Shown here: one piece after another, positions 34,250 to 43,037 of the stretch
How positions within the stretch are numbered: position 1 is the stretch's first letter
How the letters are laid out: every line of letters starts with the position of its first letter
Source: Sulfobacillus thermosulfidooxidans DSM 9293
Lineage (GTDB): Bacteria; Bacillota; Sulfobacillia; Sulfobacillales; Sulfobacillaceae
DNA length: 64,000 bases
NCBI RefSeq assembly: GCF_900176145.1
Contig: NZ_FWWY01000001.1
Location: 1,721,819 to 1,785,818 of the forward strand
Reading direction: 5' to 3'
Program-made: the position numbers and the translations under genes
The notes under the pieces: generated by a model
Seen by the model: the letters and a program-made list of their open reading frames with translations, nothing else
Database searches by the model: none
What the model was told of the DNA's origin: nothing

Positions 34250-35172
34250 GAGGCTTGCTTGGAGTGAGTCAGATTGTGCCGCATAAAAGGGAATTGTGAG
34301 CCTAATAAGGTCCAAATGAGCAGGGCAAATGGCAAAATCATTCCCGGGTCGGTACCCGTCCCGCTAAATAGCGTACCAAAAGCTTGGGGAATAGCCCAAA
34401 TAAAGAAGAGCCAAGCGCCGGTTAAAAGCCATGTCCAGCGGGATTTAGGCCGGAATAAACTTAAGAGTGCCAAGATTAACAAGATAGCGCTATAAATCGC
34501 ATTTTCCAATACCGGATGTAATTGACTGGTGATGACCATCGCATTAATAGCCATTTGTAGAAGAGTCGGCTCATTCCCGTTCATGGTGATATCACCAAAT
34601 TGGGCCGCAAGTCCTTGCGGGGTCCAAAATCCCGATGAAGGAAGCACCTCCCAAAGAAAAGTGATGACCCAGAAAATAGCGAGGCCATAACGGGCCACGT
34701 TATAAATGCGTTCTTCGGTCCACCAATCCTTACGTTGCAACAATAACATCGCGGCCATGGCATAAAAAGGAATTGAACCGGGAGATCCTTGAATGAAACT
34801 TGGCGAACCGGACACTAACCCTCCTAAGCCCTCGGCGAAAATCCAAACGACGGCTCCCCAAAACAAGGACAGCCAGAGTCCCAATCTTCCTGCCCGGCTA
34901 TCTGGTCCTTTGAGAATAAGAAGACCAATAAGGGCTTCAATGATGAATAGTAAGATATTGGATAACATGCCTAGTGAAATCCAAAGGCGAGCTCCTTGAG
35001 TCATAATGTGAAAAAGCCACGGAGGCTGGGAATCTGTGGCGGCAGGAGCCAGTACGTTAGCTATGAGCAGCGCGTGAAACATATCAGGCTGGATTTTTAA
35101 TAATGCATCAAAAATCCATAGAAGCCCTAATCCATAAGTTAACGCCCGTCTGCGGTCAAAAGGCATTGTCAT
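34246..35172 (-). CDS. Multi-pass membrane protein, DoxX-like, paralogue B
   Basis: A 308-residue protein with about eight membrane segments. It shares with paralogue A the blocks LGLWLSLFWGAVVWIFAEGLGG, GSPGSIPFYAMAAMLLL, VLPSSGFW and GTGTDPGMILP. It starts with LGLLWIFDALLKIQPDMF, a DoxX-like first helix. It is followed on the same strand by paralogue A 2.8 kb away, and the copper chaperone SCO gene lies 64 bases upstream, so the two may be linked to respiratory-chain biogenesis (inference). Confidence 0.6.
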   Translation of the reverse strand: MTMPFDRRRALTYGLGLLWIFDALLKIQPDMFHALLIANVLAPAATDSQPPWLFHIMTQGARLWISLGMLSNILLFIIEALIGLLILKGPDSRAGRLGLWLSLFWGAVVWIFAEGLGGLVSGSPSFIQGSPGSIPFYAMAAMLLLQRKDWWTEERIYNVARYGLAIFWVITFLWEVLPSSGFWTPQGLAAQFGDITMNGNEPTLLQMAINAMVITSQLHPVLENAIYSAILLILALLSLFRPKSRWTWLLTGAWLFFIWAIPQAFGTLFSGTGTDPGMILPFALLIWTLLGSQFPFMRHNLTHSKQAS

Positions 35173-35236
35173 GATGATCCTCCTACACTCTTCGACGATT
35201 GAAATTTAGGGATCCACATTCTCTCAGGTTCTGAAA

Positions 35237-35971
35237 TCAATGTTGAGCCAAGGCTTTTGCATATTGCACAATTAACGCGGTATATGACGTACTTAAGGAC
35301 TTATCCGCTGAGCCACCTACTAACCACCGTTCATGCCCATGAGGGCCGATAAAATAGATATAGCTGGCGTGATTCACGCTTTTTTGTTTGGGCAACCGCT
35401 GGACCCAAATATAATACTTGCGCCACACAGCTTCTAACTGCCTGGTTGTTCCGGTCACAAAGTACCAATTTTTCATGGTGGTCAGACCATGTTCCTGGTC
35501 AAATTTTTGCAACGACTGGATAGATTCCCAATAAGGATCGACGTTGAACCCTACAAACACTACATTTTTTGCGATAGGACCCAATTCATGATTAGCCGCC
35601 ACAATTTCTCCCGCTAAAACGGGACAGACCGTGGTACAGGTGGGGTCCATCGGCGTGAGGACCACAACTTTCCCCCGAAATTGGCTTAAACGAATAAGGT
35701 GTCCGTTTTGATCGGGGAGTGCAAAATTGGGAGCCATTTTCCCTTGTAATGGTGTCAGGATCCCTGCATCCGCGGCTTGTTTGGCCTTCTCAGAGGGTTT
35801 CAATGCCGTCAATTGGACATTCGCGGGTTTAACAGGGTGAGAGGTTGTCCCTCTCATCCCCCACCACAATCCTGCCGAGAGCGCCAAGAGCGATCCCGCA
35901 ATAGCGATCCATTGTGTGAGTTTTTTGTTCGCTTGACTGTGACCCATGGCACCATCATTTGGTGTTGGCAT
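35237..35971 (-). CDS. SCO1/SenC-family copper chaperone
   Basis: A 244-residue protein with one N-terminal membrane anchor (WIAIAGSLLALSAGLWWGM) and an outer thioredoxin-like domain. The copper site is complete: Cys112 and Cys116 in PTCTTVCPVL and His201 in VNHASYIYFI. It probably delivers copper to the CuA centre of a haem-copper oxidase. ATG 35971 is chosen because GAGGGGTG lies about 10 bases upstream; the longer frame to 36073 would give an unlikely basic head and is mostly within the leader. Confidence 0.9.
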   Translation of the reverse strand: MPTPNDGAMGHSQANKKLTQWIAIAGSLLALSAGLWWGMRGTTSHPVKPANVQLTALKPSEKAKQAADAGILTPLQGKMAPNFALPDQNGHLIRLSQFRGKVVVLTPMDPTCTTVCPVLAGEIVAANHELGPIAKNVVFVGFNVDPYWESIQSLQKFDQEHGLTTMKNWYFVTGTTRQLEAVWRKYYIWVQRLPKQKSVNHASYIYFIGPHGHERWLVGGSADKSLSTSYTALIVQYAKALAQH

Positions 35972-36090
35972 TATCTTTTTACACCCCTCAAGTCGTTGTG
36001 ATGCCATCCAGGATGAACCCGGTCTTTGACCGGGTTTTCTCTTAATATCCCTCTTGACACCGATTCCGTCCACAAATCTTCACTAGTTCT

Positions 36091-36119
36091 ATTGTACCCA
36101 AAGCGTTTCGGTAAGGCAA
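36091..36119 (-). promoter_or_regulatory. Sigma-A promoter of the SCO gene
   Basis: On the minus strand TTGCCT (36114-36119) and TACAAT (36091-36096) are separated by exactly 17 bases. Transcription would begin near 36084, giving a leader of about 110 bases. The leader contains a 9-base stem with a TTT loop (36016-36036) that has a T-rich tail on the plus strand. The rest of the 347-base gap up to the fliN-like gene shows no gene. Confidence 0.7.
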
Positions 36120-36318
36120 AAATGAATAAATTCCCTGAGGTAAAAAGAGGAATTTTGTCGAATTAGAGAGAAAGCAAATGCATAGGGCGCGTTATGGGAC
36201 GCTGCATAGGCGTAGAGTACGGTCCCAAGATTGAGAAAGACGAATGCACTCAAGATATGAAAGTTGTTCCTAGAACCTTATGGACCTTTATGGGCCCTAT
36301 AGAAAAGGAGGGATGATG

Positions 36319-36780
36319 ATGAGTGATGAACCGTTGTCACAAGAAGAAATTGACAAGTTGCTTCAGGCTGTGCTGTCTAAAGAAAATGAAAAATCGCCGG
36401 AAACAGAGTCTAAAGAATCAGAATCAGAAGACCATCTAGCTGCGGAACCGAAAACTGCTGAGGAAGCTGCGGACATTGAGGCTAACAGTGCAACCAATCA
36501 TGACAGCATCAATACGCCAAAGGTGCCACCCCAGATTCTCGAGAAATGGGCGCCACTTGGATCCTTGCAGTTACGGTTTACAGCCGAAATCGGGACAGCC
36601 CCCTTAAAGGTAGGGGAGGTGATGCAGATTGGCATTGGCTCCCGGTTACCGCTTAAGACACGGTGGGTGGAGCCCCTAGTGTTAAAACTGAACGGCAAAA
36701 CCGTCGGCTATGGACGGGTTGTGCTGGTGGGTAATAAGTTTGGCGTCCAAGTGACGAAATGGGGGCGCCTGACTCACTAA
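36319..36780 (+). CDS. FliN/FliY-type flagellar switch protein
   Basis: A 153-residue protein. The N-terminus is LSQEEIDKLLQAVL, the CheY-P-binding type motif of FliM and FliY, followed by an acidic linker of about 50 residues and a C-terminal SpoA domain (LQLRFTAEIGTAPLKVGEVMQIGIGSRLPL..VEPLVLKLNGKTVGYGRVVLVGNKFGVQVT). FliN forms the C-ring of the flagellar motor. The FliM-like head on a short FliN body is a FliY-like arrangement, but the CheC-like middle domain of FliY is missing. AAGGAGG lies 7 bases before ATG 36319. It opens the flagellar cluster. Confidence 0.8.
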   Translation: MSDEPLSQEEIDKLLQAVLSKENEKSPETESKESESEDHLAAEPKTAEEAADIEANSATNHDSINTPKVPPQILEKWAPLGSLQLRFTAEIGTAPLKVGEVMQIGIGSRLPLKTRWVEPLVLKLNGKTVGYGRVVLVGNKFGVQVTKWGRLTH

Positions 36781-36794
36781 AAGGCGGAGATTTT

Positions 36795-37967
36795 ATGGAC
36801 GAGAATCAATGGACGGTTATCGTCAATACATGGGCTTATGACGAGACCCAAATCGAAGAGACGAGTGCCCCCTTTATTGGTTGGGCGAATCGGATTGTGT
36901 TTGTGGAATTAGGACCATGGCATCGTCAACTGGATGATTCACTTTGGCCACCAGGAATTGAAATTCAGCGGGACTGGCCAGGATCGTTTCGATTGCAATA
37001 TGACCAAATTTTGCGCAAGGAACAGGATTTGGACACGGATATGATCCTCTTCCTCGACGGAAATGAAATCATTCGTCGCATGGATCTTCATGACTTGAAT
37101 CACTACACCAGCCGGCATGTGGCGGCTTACCGGCTGCCGGTCCTGCGTTCAGGAGGCGATGAATCAAAAAAGGAACTTCGCATTCTCAGGCTATCGCGTT
37201 GGCATGGGTTTCACGGCGTTTACAAAGCCGACCCCTATCCCGAACTCACCGCATTCAGTGAACCCATTCTCGAGGGCGAGATAAGCATCTTGCGTACGGG
37301 GGATAGTGTGAAGCCCGTTTCTAAGCTGGAAGGGATTATTCGCGAAGCCAAACATATGGACTTGTTGGTCAGAGCCCGGTGGCTTCTTGACACCAGGGAA
37401 TTCTCGGCGGCTTTACGATTATTGAAAAAGGAGGGCACGAAAAGTCTTTTTAGCAATGAGAAGAGTCTTGATGTGCGCACGATGATGGCCGAGGCTCTTA
37501 TGGGCTTGAAAAAACCGCATGACGCATTACAAATGTTAGCGCCTTTAATAGCGCGTTTTCCTAACGCGGACCGAGCTTATCTCATGGGTCACGCGCTGTA
37601 TGCGCTAGACCGGTTTGAAGAAGCGTCGACCTATTTTTTTCAAGCGGGCACGGGCGCTTACGGGTTACGAGAATCCCAGGAACCTGGGGCTGATGGTTAC
37701 CGGGCCTTGTTATGGGCGGCCAAATCACTACATCTTGCCAATCGTCCTAAAGATAGTTTTGTGATGGTGACCCGTCTGTTAGAAGATTTTCCGTTTTTTC
37801 ACGAGGGTTGGAAATTTTTCTTTGCATTACTTGGAGATGCCAAACCCGAGGAATTGTATGAGCTGGTGACGCAAATTGTGTCTCCTCAAACGGTCCGCGA
37901 AGTGTTTGAGCGAATCGGCCAGACCGAAGGCCCAGAGCAAGCTTTTCAACAATGGCTGTTCCGCTGA
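36795..37967 (+). CDS. Glycosyltransferase-like protein with TPR repeats
   Basis: A 390-residue protein. The first ~200 residues resemble a GT-A glycosyltransferase of the family-2/SunS type: VIVNTWAYDETQIEETSAP, then DMILFLDGNEII where DG stands at the usual DxD place. The C-terminal half has TPR-like repeats (ALMGLKKPHDALQMLAPLIARFP; ALYALDRFEEASTYFFQAG; SLHLANRPKDSFVMVTRLLEDFP). It starts 14 bases after the FliN-like stop with GGCGGAG. Its place in a flagellar operon suggests glycosylation of flagellin or another motility protein (inference). Confidence 0.65.
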   Translation: MDENQWTVIVNTWAYDETQIEETSAPFIGWANRIVFVELGPWHRQLDDSLWPPGIEIQRDWPGSFRLQYDQILRKEQDLDTDMILFLDGNEIIRRMDLHDLNHYTSRHVAAYRLPVLRSGGDESKKELRILRLSRWHGFHGVYKADPYPELTAFSEPILEGEISILRTGDSVKPVSKLEGIIREAKHMDLLVRARWLLDTREFSAALRLLKKEGTKSLFSNEKSLDVRTMMAEALMGLKKPHDALQMLAPLIARFPNADRAYLMGHALYALDRFEEASTYFFQAGTGAYGLRESQEPGADGYRALLWAAKSLHLANRPKDSFVMVTRLLEDFPFFHEGWKFFFALLGDAKPEELYELVTQIVSPQTVREVFERIGQTEGPEQAFQQWLFR

Positions 37968-38064
37968 AAAAATGTCCCGCTCGTAAATTGTTGTCAACAA
38001 AAGAAGGAATTGGAAAGACACTGTCGAAACGTGCATGACAAAGAGAATGGAAGGGGGGGTGACA

Positions 38065-38640
38065 TTGGTTAATAAAACGCTGGCCTTTTTCCAAAATGGT
38101 CAAGTCGTTCCGTTGACCACACCCATTTTTCAAGGGCCTAAGACGAGGCGCCGCGGACGAAGACGTGAACAAGACCGTTATTTTCCCAGTGGTGAATTAA
38201 TTCCAACCCGTGAAGAATTGATTCAATATATTCTTAACCATGTCCTCTACCAAATTGATCCGGTGTTAGGGGAACCCATTTTTTGCAAGCACATTATTAA
38301 ACCTAACCGGGAACGGAATCGGGAAAGTATGTATCACGTCGTGCTGGGGCCGCCGTCATGGACCGGGGTCTGGGAAGTTATTGGCAACCGACGGATGTTC
38401 GACATTCATGCTGAATATGTCCCCGAGGAACGCACATGGCTTCCACAGATTACGGTGTCTCCCGGGAATTTTATCGGGGTCGATAATTTGAATGGTATTG
38501 AGCTGGATCCGGTTTGTTTACGGCGCGAGATTATTCGCCGGAAATTTGTTACCGCCGACGAATATGACTGGTTTGCCAGTCCCTATGCTTCGATAAGGCG
38601 CATGGCGATCGCGAAGGCTCAACGCGGTATTTGGATGTAA
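38065..38640 (+). CDS. Hypothetical protein in the motility operon
   Basis: A 191-residue protein starting at TTG 38065 with GGGGGGTGA 5 bases upstream; the longer frame from ATG 38035 has no such site. An Arg-rich stretch (KTRRRGRRREQDRYFPSG) lies near residue 30. The remainder has no recognisable domain (VLGPPSWTGVWEVIGNRRMFDIHAEYV). It lies between the glycosyltransferase and motA on the same strand, so a motility-related role is possible but unproven. Confidence 0.5.
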   Translation: MVNKTLAFFQNGQVVPLTTPIFQGPKTRRRGRRREQDRYFPSGELIPTREELIQYILNHVLYQIDPVLGEPIFCKHIIKPNRERNRESMYHVVLGPPSWTGVWEVIGNRRMFDIHAEYVPEERTWLPQITVSPGNFIGVDNLNGIELDPVCLRREIIRRKFVTADEYDWFASPYASIRRMAIAKAQRGIWM

Positions 38641-38681
38641 AACATGGTGGAATAGACCACGGATGAACCCAAGGAGGAGCT

Positions 38682-39515
38682 ATGCGTTTAGATGTCACGG
38701 CCATAGGCGGCATTATTTTCGGAGTGCTGGCGCTCGTTACCGGATTTGTCTTGGAAGGCGGGCGCGCTGGGGCTTTGCTCCAAGGGACCGCAGCACTCAT
38801 TGTGTTTGGAGGCACAATCGGTGCCACTGCCGTGTCCTTTTCCGTCGATGAATTGAAGAAAGTCCCGACATTGTTTCGGATGGGACTGACACGGAAAAAA
38901 TTTGATCCCATTGTCCTCATTGATCAATTGGCCAGGTATGCAGACATTGCCAGGCGTCAACAACCTTTGGCATTAGAGCCGGAGATTGAATTAACCCATG
39001 ATGAGTTTTTGAGTAAAGGGTTGCAACTCATTGTGGATAATGCGGATCCCACCTTAATGCGACAAATGTTGGAATCCGATATTTACGCGCGCTATTCTCA
39101 ACAGAAAATGGGAGCCAGTATTTTTGAGCAGGCCGGGGGATATGCTCCCACGATGGGCATTGTGGGAACGATTATGGGATTAGTTCACGTTTTGGGAGAA
39201 TTATCGGGTAATCCCAACGACTTGGCTTCAGCCATTGGTCTGGCCTTTATTGCTACGCTCTATGGAGTCTCTAGTGCCAATTTATTATGGCTTCCTATGG
39301 CCACCAATCTCAAAAATAAGGCAAAACATGATCTGTTGATGCGCCAAATTAGTCTTGAAGGCCTGTTAGCGATTAGCCAAGGTATGGCTCCTAGTTTGTT
39401 AAAAGACAAGCTCATGACGATTATTCGTCCCTCCGGATCGCCTGCAGCGCAGGATACTACTTCCCATGCGGAGGGAGATAGTGAGGCGAAATCTGGAGCA
39501 CAGGAGGCATCATGA
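38682..39515 (+). CDS. motA: Flagellar motor stator protein MotA
   Basis: A 277-residue, four-helix stator subunit. It has the MotA family segments AIGGIIFGVLALVTGFVLEG, FGGTIGATAVSFSVDELK and EQAGGYAPTMGIVGTIMGLVHVL, with the conserved Pro in the last. The cytoplasmic loop carries LSKGLQLIVDNADPTLMRQMLESDI. AAGGAGG lies just before the ATG. It overlaps motB by 4 bases. Confidence 0.93.
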   Translation: MRLDVTAIGGIIFGVLALVTGFVLEGGRAGALLQGTAALIVFGGTIGATAVSFSVDELKKVPTLFRMGLTRKKFDPIVLIDQLARYADIARRQQPLALEPEIELTHDEFLSKGLQLIVDNADPTLMRQMLESDIYARYSQQKMGASIFEQAGGYAPTMGIVGTIMGLVHVLGELSGNPNDLASAIGLAFIATLYGVSSANLLWLPMATNLKNKAKHDLLMRQISLEGLLAISQGMAPSLLKDKLMTIIRPSGSPAAQDTTSHAEGDSEAKSGAQEAS

Positions 39516-40261
39516 ACGAGATCTGGGAAAAGGAGACAGAAAACGAAGACGGTGGCAATGAAAATGCCGGAATGATGCGTTGGCTCATAACCTATGCCGA
39601 CTTAATTACCTTATTGCTGGCCTTTTTCATTGTGCTTTATGCCATGAACCGGACCGAACAGGTCAAGTTTTCCTTGGTATCTCAGGCATTAGCTAACCAG
39701 TTTGACTCAAAAAGCATTATCGGAAAGTCACCTGGGCCCTCGATTATAAATGGATTATCCGGGACACATGCGGAATTGGCGAGTTTAAACCGGTTAGAAG
39801 ATGAATTGCAGCAAAAGATTAATCAAGCTCACTTGAGTCAAGCGGTATCCGTGACAAGTAATGAACGGGGCGTAGAAGTGAGTTTGAATGCCTCGCTGCT
39901 CTTTGCCTCGGGATCGGCGAAAGTCTCGCCCCAAGCCGCGTCGTTATTATCACAGTTAGGCAATATCTTAAAAACTGTGCCGAATGATATTGAAGTCGCG
40001 GGCTATACGGACTCGACTCCGATCCGTACGGCCAAGTATCCCAGTAACTGGCAATTGTCGGCAGCGCGCGCAGCAAATGTGGTCTATATTTTGGCCCATG
40101 TACCAGGCATTCATCCGAGCCGTCTCTCTATCGCCGCCTTTGGCCATTACCATCCTATTGCGAGCAATCAAACACCCCAGGGACGCCAGCTCAATAGGCG
40201 GGTGAATATCTTAATTCTCCGTTCATCGGTGGCCCAAGTGGCCATTGGTAACGGACCCTAA
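39512..40261 (+). CDS. motB: Flagellar motor stator protein MotB
   Basis: A 249-residue protein with a single membrane helix preceded by MMRWLITYADLITLLLAFFIVLYAMN. The proton-binding residue is Asp30. The C-terminal OmpA/peptidoglycan-binding domain is present: SLLFASGSAKVSPQAASLL, VAGYTDSTPIR, NWQLSAARAANVV and NRRVNILI. It is translationally coupled to motA, with which it forms the proton-driven stator. Confidence 0.93.
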   Translation: MNEIWEKETENEDGGNENAGMMRWLITYADLITLLLAFFIVLYAMNRTEQVKFSLVSQALANQFDSKSIIGKSPGPSIINGLSGTHAELASLNRLEDELQQKINQAHLSQAVSVTSNERGVEVSLNASLLFASGSAKVSPQAASLLSQLGNILKTVPNDIEVAGYTDSTPIRTAKYPSNWQLSAARAANVVYILAHVPGIHPSRLSIAAFGHYHPIASNQTPQGRQLNRRVNILILRSSVAQVAIGNGP

Positions 40262-40366
40262 ATGTAAACGAGTCAAAGCCTTTCAGTCTTTATGAAGAGC
40301 ATGACACACAAAAAGATTGTGATATTGTAAACCGGTTGTGGTTATTAGAGGTAAGGAGATGACATC

Positions 40367-40729
40367 ATGGGATTATTTGACACGACGGCATCACAAAGTA
40401 TCATCACCACCTTGAATTTGTCTCAAAAAGCGGAAACCATCATTGCCAATAACTTGGCGAATTATGATACCCCCGGATATAAAAGTGAGAGCTTGTCTTT
40501 TCAGCATGAGTTAGCGGCGGCTATCGCCAAAGGTCCCAAAGCCATTGCCCAGGTCAAAGGTCAAGTGATGGTCAACACGATGTCCTTACAGCCTGATTTA
40601 AACAGTGTTTCCATGACGCAACAAACGACGGATTTGGCCAAGACTCAACTGTTGTACCAAACCGCCGTGCAAGCATTTAATTATAAAACCACGGAAATAA
40701 AAATCGTGAGTGAAGGGAGGGCCTTGTAA
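40367..40729 (+). CDS. flgB: Flagellar rod protein FlgB
   Basis: A 120-residue proximal-rod protein. It has the N-terminal rod/hook signature SQKAETIIANNLANYDTPGYKSESLSFQHEL, and near the end DLAKTQLLYQTAVQAFNYKTTEIKIVSEG. GTAAGGAGATG is the Shine-Dalgarno site. It leads the flgB-flgC-fliE-fliF series, with a 105-base gap from motB that probably holds a promoter. Confidence 0.93.
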   Translation: MGLFDTTASQSIITTLNLSQKAETIIANNLANYDTPGYKSESLSFQHELAAAIAKGPKAIAQVKGQVMVNTMSLQPDLNSVSMTQQTTDLAKTQLLYQTAVQAFNYKTTEIKIVSEGRAL

Positions 40730-40732
40730 TTC

Positions 40733-41146
40733 ATGTTTGATGCCCTGAATATTACCGCTTCGGCTTTAAGTGCCGAGTCTTTGCGATTAGATCTGGTTGC
40801 CAATAATTTAGCGAATGCGACGACCACTAAAACGGTGACGGGTTTCCCTTATCAAAGTGAATCGGCCATCTTAGCTGAAGCACCGGCACCATCAAACGGA
40901 CCATACCGCGGCATTGGGCAAGGCGTGGTGGTCAAGGCCATTTTAGACAGCCAAGCCCCTTTTCCCAAGGTTTATGATCCCACCAGTCCCCTGGCGAATG
41001 CGCAAGGTTATGTTTTGGAATCGAATGTCAATTTATCGACTCAAATGGTGGATATGGCCGAGGCATCCCAGGCCTATCAAGCGAATGCGAATGCCTTTTC
41101 GGCCGATAAAAACATGATCTTAAAAGCTTTGACGTTGGGAGCGTAG
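40733..41146 (+). CDS. flgC: Flagellar rod protein FlgC
   Basis: A 137-residue rod protein with DALNITASALSAESLRLDLVANNLANATTTKT at the start and SNVNLSTQMVDMAEASQAYQANANAFSADKNMILKALTLG at the end, both typical of FlgC. It begins 3 bases after the flgB stop and is translated with it. Confidence 0.93.
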   Translation: MFDALNITASALSAESLRLDLVANNLANATTTKTVTGFPYQSESAILAEAPAPSNGPYRGIGQGVVVKAILDSQAPFPKVYDPTSPLANAQGYVLESNVNLSTQMVDMAEASQAYQANANAFSADKNMILKALTLGA

Positions 41147-41153
41147 AATTCAT

Positions 41154-41456
41154 ATGAATCCTGTGGGACTCACTTTAACGAACCCTGCTAATTTAAATAC
41201 CGTGGGATCATCTGTAGGCGGCCATGGTGCGGGTGCCAGCACGTTTGGGGCGTTATTAAAAGGCGCGATTAGCCAACTCGAGTCTAGTCAAGCCCATGCC
41301 AATCAGCAAATTACAGGGGCTATGACCGGCCAAGTGACCATTACTGGGGCCATGGTGGCGATTGCCGAAGCGCAAAGCACATTAGATGTGGCGACAGCGA
41401 TTCGGAATAACGTGGTGCAGGCCTATCAAACCATTATGAACATGTCTGTGGGATAA
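41154..41456 (+). CDS. fliE: Flagellar hook-basal body protein FliE
   Basis: A 100-residue basal-body linker protein. It has the FliE end IAEAQSTLDVATAIRNNVVQAYQTIMNMSVG, and the order flgB-flgC-fliE-fliF supports it. It joins the MS ring to the rod. It starts 7 bases after flgC. Confidence 0.92.
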   Translation: MNPVGLTLTNPANLNTVGSSVGGHGAGASTFGALLKGAISQLESSQAHANQQITGAMTGQVTITGAMVAIAEAQSTLDVATAIRNNVVQAYQTIMNMSVG

Positions 41457-41473
41457 AAGATTAGGGGCGGACA

Positions 41474-43036
41474 ATGAATCAACGAGTCAAACAGTATAGT
41501 CAACAGGTTCTTCAGTGGTGGAAACAGCAGACCCTGACCCAGCGCCTGCGCCTTGGTGTGGTTGTGGCGCTGGTCTTGAGTGTGCTGTTAGTGGCTGTTC
41601 ATTGGGTAACCAGTCCCGATTGGCAGCCCCTTTATACCAACTTAAGCCCTCGGAGTGCGGGACAAATCACCACGCAATTAACGCAGATGAAAATCCCTTA
41701 TGAGCTCGCGGATCAAGGGCGGACCGTCCTGGTACCGAAGAAAGATGTCGACCAGGTGCGGGTGGATTTAGCCGATTTGAATATCCCCTCTAGCACAGTG
41801 GGATTACCGCAGCCGTTAAATTTTAGTTTGGGAGAGACCAATCAAGAGATTACGCTAACCCAATTGGCGGATTTAGAAGCCACACTGGCGCAAACCATTA
41901 ATTCGATTAATGGCGTACATGATTCCCGGGTTCTTATCAATGAACCACCTCCGGCTCTGTTTGGTGAAAGCACAGCGAGTCCCACGGCGTCGGTCTTTTT
42001 AGATTTAAACCCGGGTGCCTCATTAAGTCCTTCGCAAGTGCGGGGGATTATGAATTTGGTGGCACACTCTGTGGCAGGCTTGTCGCCTAACCAAGTGACG
42101 GTCGTCGATCAACAAGGGACTTTGCTGTCGCAAACGGCTCTGAATAATCAACCGGGATCGCAAATCACGGGGACCAATCAAGCAGAACTGCAAGCCGAGG
42201 ATCAGGTCGACAACCAGATTGCACAAAATGTGACGTCGATGCTGGACCAAGTCTTAGGACCGGGAGCAGCGGTCGTCCGGGTCAATGCTACACTGAATTT
42301 TGACCAGTCAACTGTGAACTCGACCCAATATGGGAAGTCCGTCTTATCTTCGCAGTCGGTCACGACCCAAACCAGCTCGCAAGCGGCGGGTACCGCCACC
42401 CCAGCCGGTGCTGGAGGCAATACGCCCACCTATCCCGTCACAACCGGCGCTTTAGGGCCGTCCAAATCGCAAAGCAATTCCACGACGTCACATTGGTTAG
42501 TCGATACCACTAGCACCCATCAAGTGATTCCGTCGGGCAGTATTAGCCGGATGACCGTGGCGGTTGCGGTCGACAAGCCACTCAGTGCGAGCCAGCGCAC
42601 GGCGCTGAAAAATTTGGTGGCATCGGCGGCTGGTATTAATCCGGCCCGGGGTGATGTGGTGACGATTTTGGGCCAACCATTCAACCGTTCTTCGGTCAAT
42701 CAAGCCTTAAAGCAAATGGCCCAGGCGCAAAAGGCCCAGCAAATTCGTCGCGATATTATGGAAGGGCTTTTAGCTTTGTTAGGGATTGTGCTTGCGATTA
42801 TTGTGTGGCGAGGGTTAGCTAAGATGCGGCGGCAAGCGCCGGCCCCCACTTTCGAACCCGCCTTGGCGAGCCCAGGAGGGCAATCGTTATCCGTTACCGA
42901 TTTGCTGAATGAAATTCGCCAGGCTAAAGAACCGACCCTGGCGGAAACAGCCAAGAGTTACTTGCAGGACATGTTACAAAAAGATCCCGAAGGGGCGGCA
43001 CGCTTAATCCGGGCTTGGATTCAGGAGGATGAATAA
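41474..43036 (+). CDS. fliF: Flagellar MS-ring protein FliF
   Basis: A 520-residue protein with two membrane helices, near residues 25-45 (LRLGVVVALVLSVLLVAVHWV) and 425-445 (IMEGLLALLGIVLAIIVWRGL), and a large outer region between them. It has the family motifs LYTNLSPRSAGQITTQLTQMKIPYELADQG, LEATLAQTINSINGVHDSRVLI and VAHSVAGLSPNQVTVVDQQG. It forms the MS ring, and its C-terminal tail would bind FliG. The fliF stop lies just before the preferred fliG start. Confidence 0.94.
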   Translation: MNQRVKQYSQQVLQWWKQQTLTQRLRLGVVVALVLSVLLVAVHWVTSPDWQPLYTNLSPRSAGQITTQLTQMKIPYELADQGRTVLVPKKDVDQVRVDLADLNIPSSTVGLPQPLNFSLGETNQEITLTQLADLEATLAQTINSINGVHDSRVLINEPPPALFGESTASPTASVFLDLNPGASLSPSQVRGIMNLVAHSVAGLSPNQVTVVDQQGTLLSQTALNNQPGSQITGTNQAELQAEDQVDNQIAQNVTSMLDQVLGPGAAVVRVNATLNFDQSTVNSTQYGKSVLSSQSVTTQTSSQAAGTATPAGAGGNTPTYPVTTGALGPSKSQSNSTTSHWLVDTTSTHQVIPSGSISRMTVAVAVDKPLSASQRTALKNLVASAAGINPARGDVVTILGQPFNRSSVNQALKQMAQAQKAQQIRRDIMEGLLALLGIVLAIIVWRGLAKMRRQAPAPTFEPALASPGGQSLSVTDLLNEIRQAKEPTLAETAKSYLQDMLQKDPEGAARLIRAWIQEDE

Positions 43037-43037
43037 A

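Noticed and set aside
40262-40366. Search for a sigma-28-type flagellar promoter before flgB.
   Set aside because: No convincing TAAA...CCGATAA-like pair was found by eye, so none is annotated.
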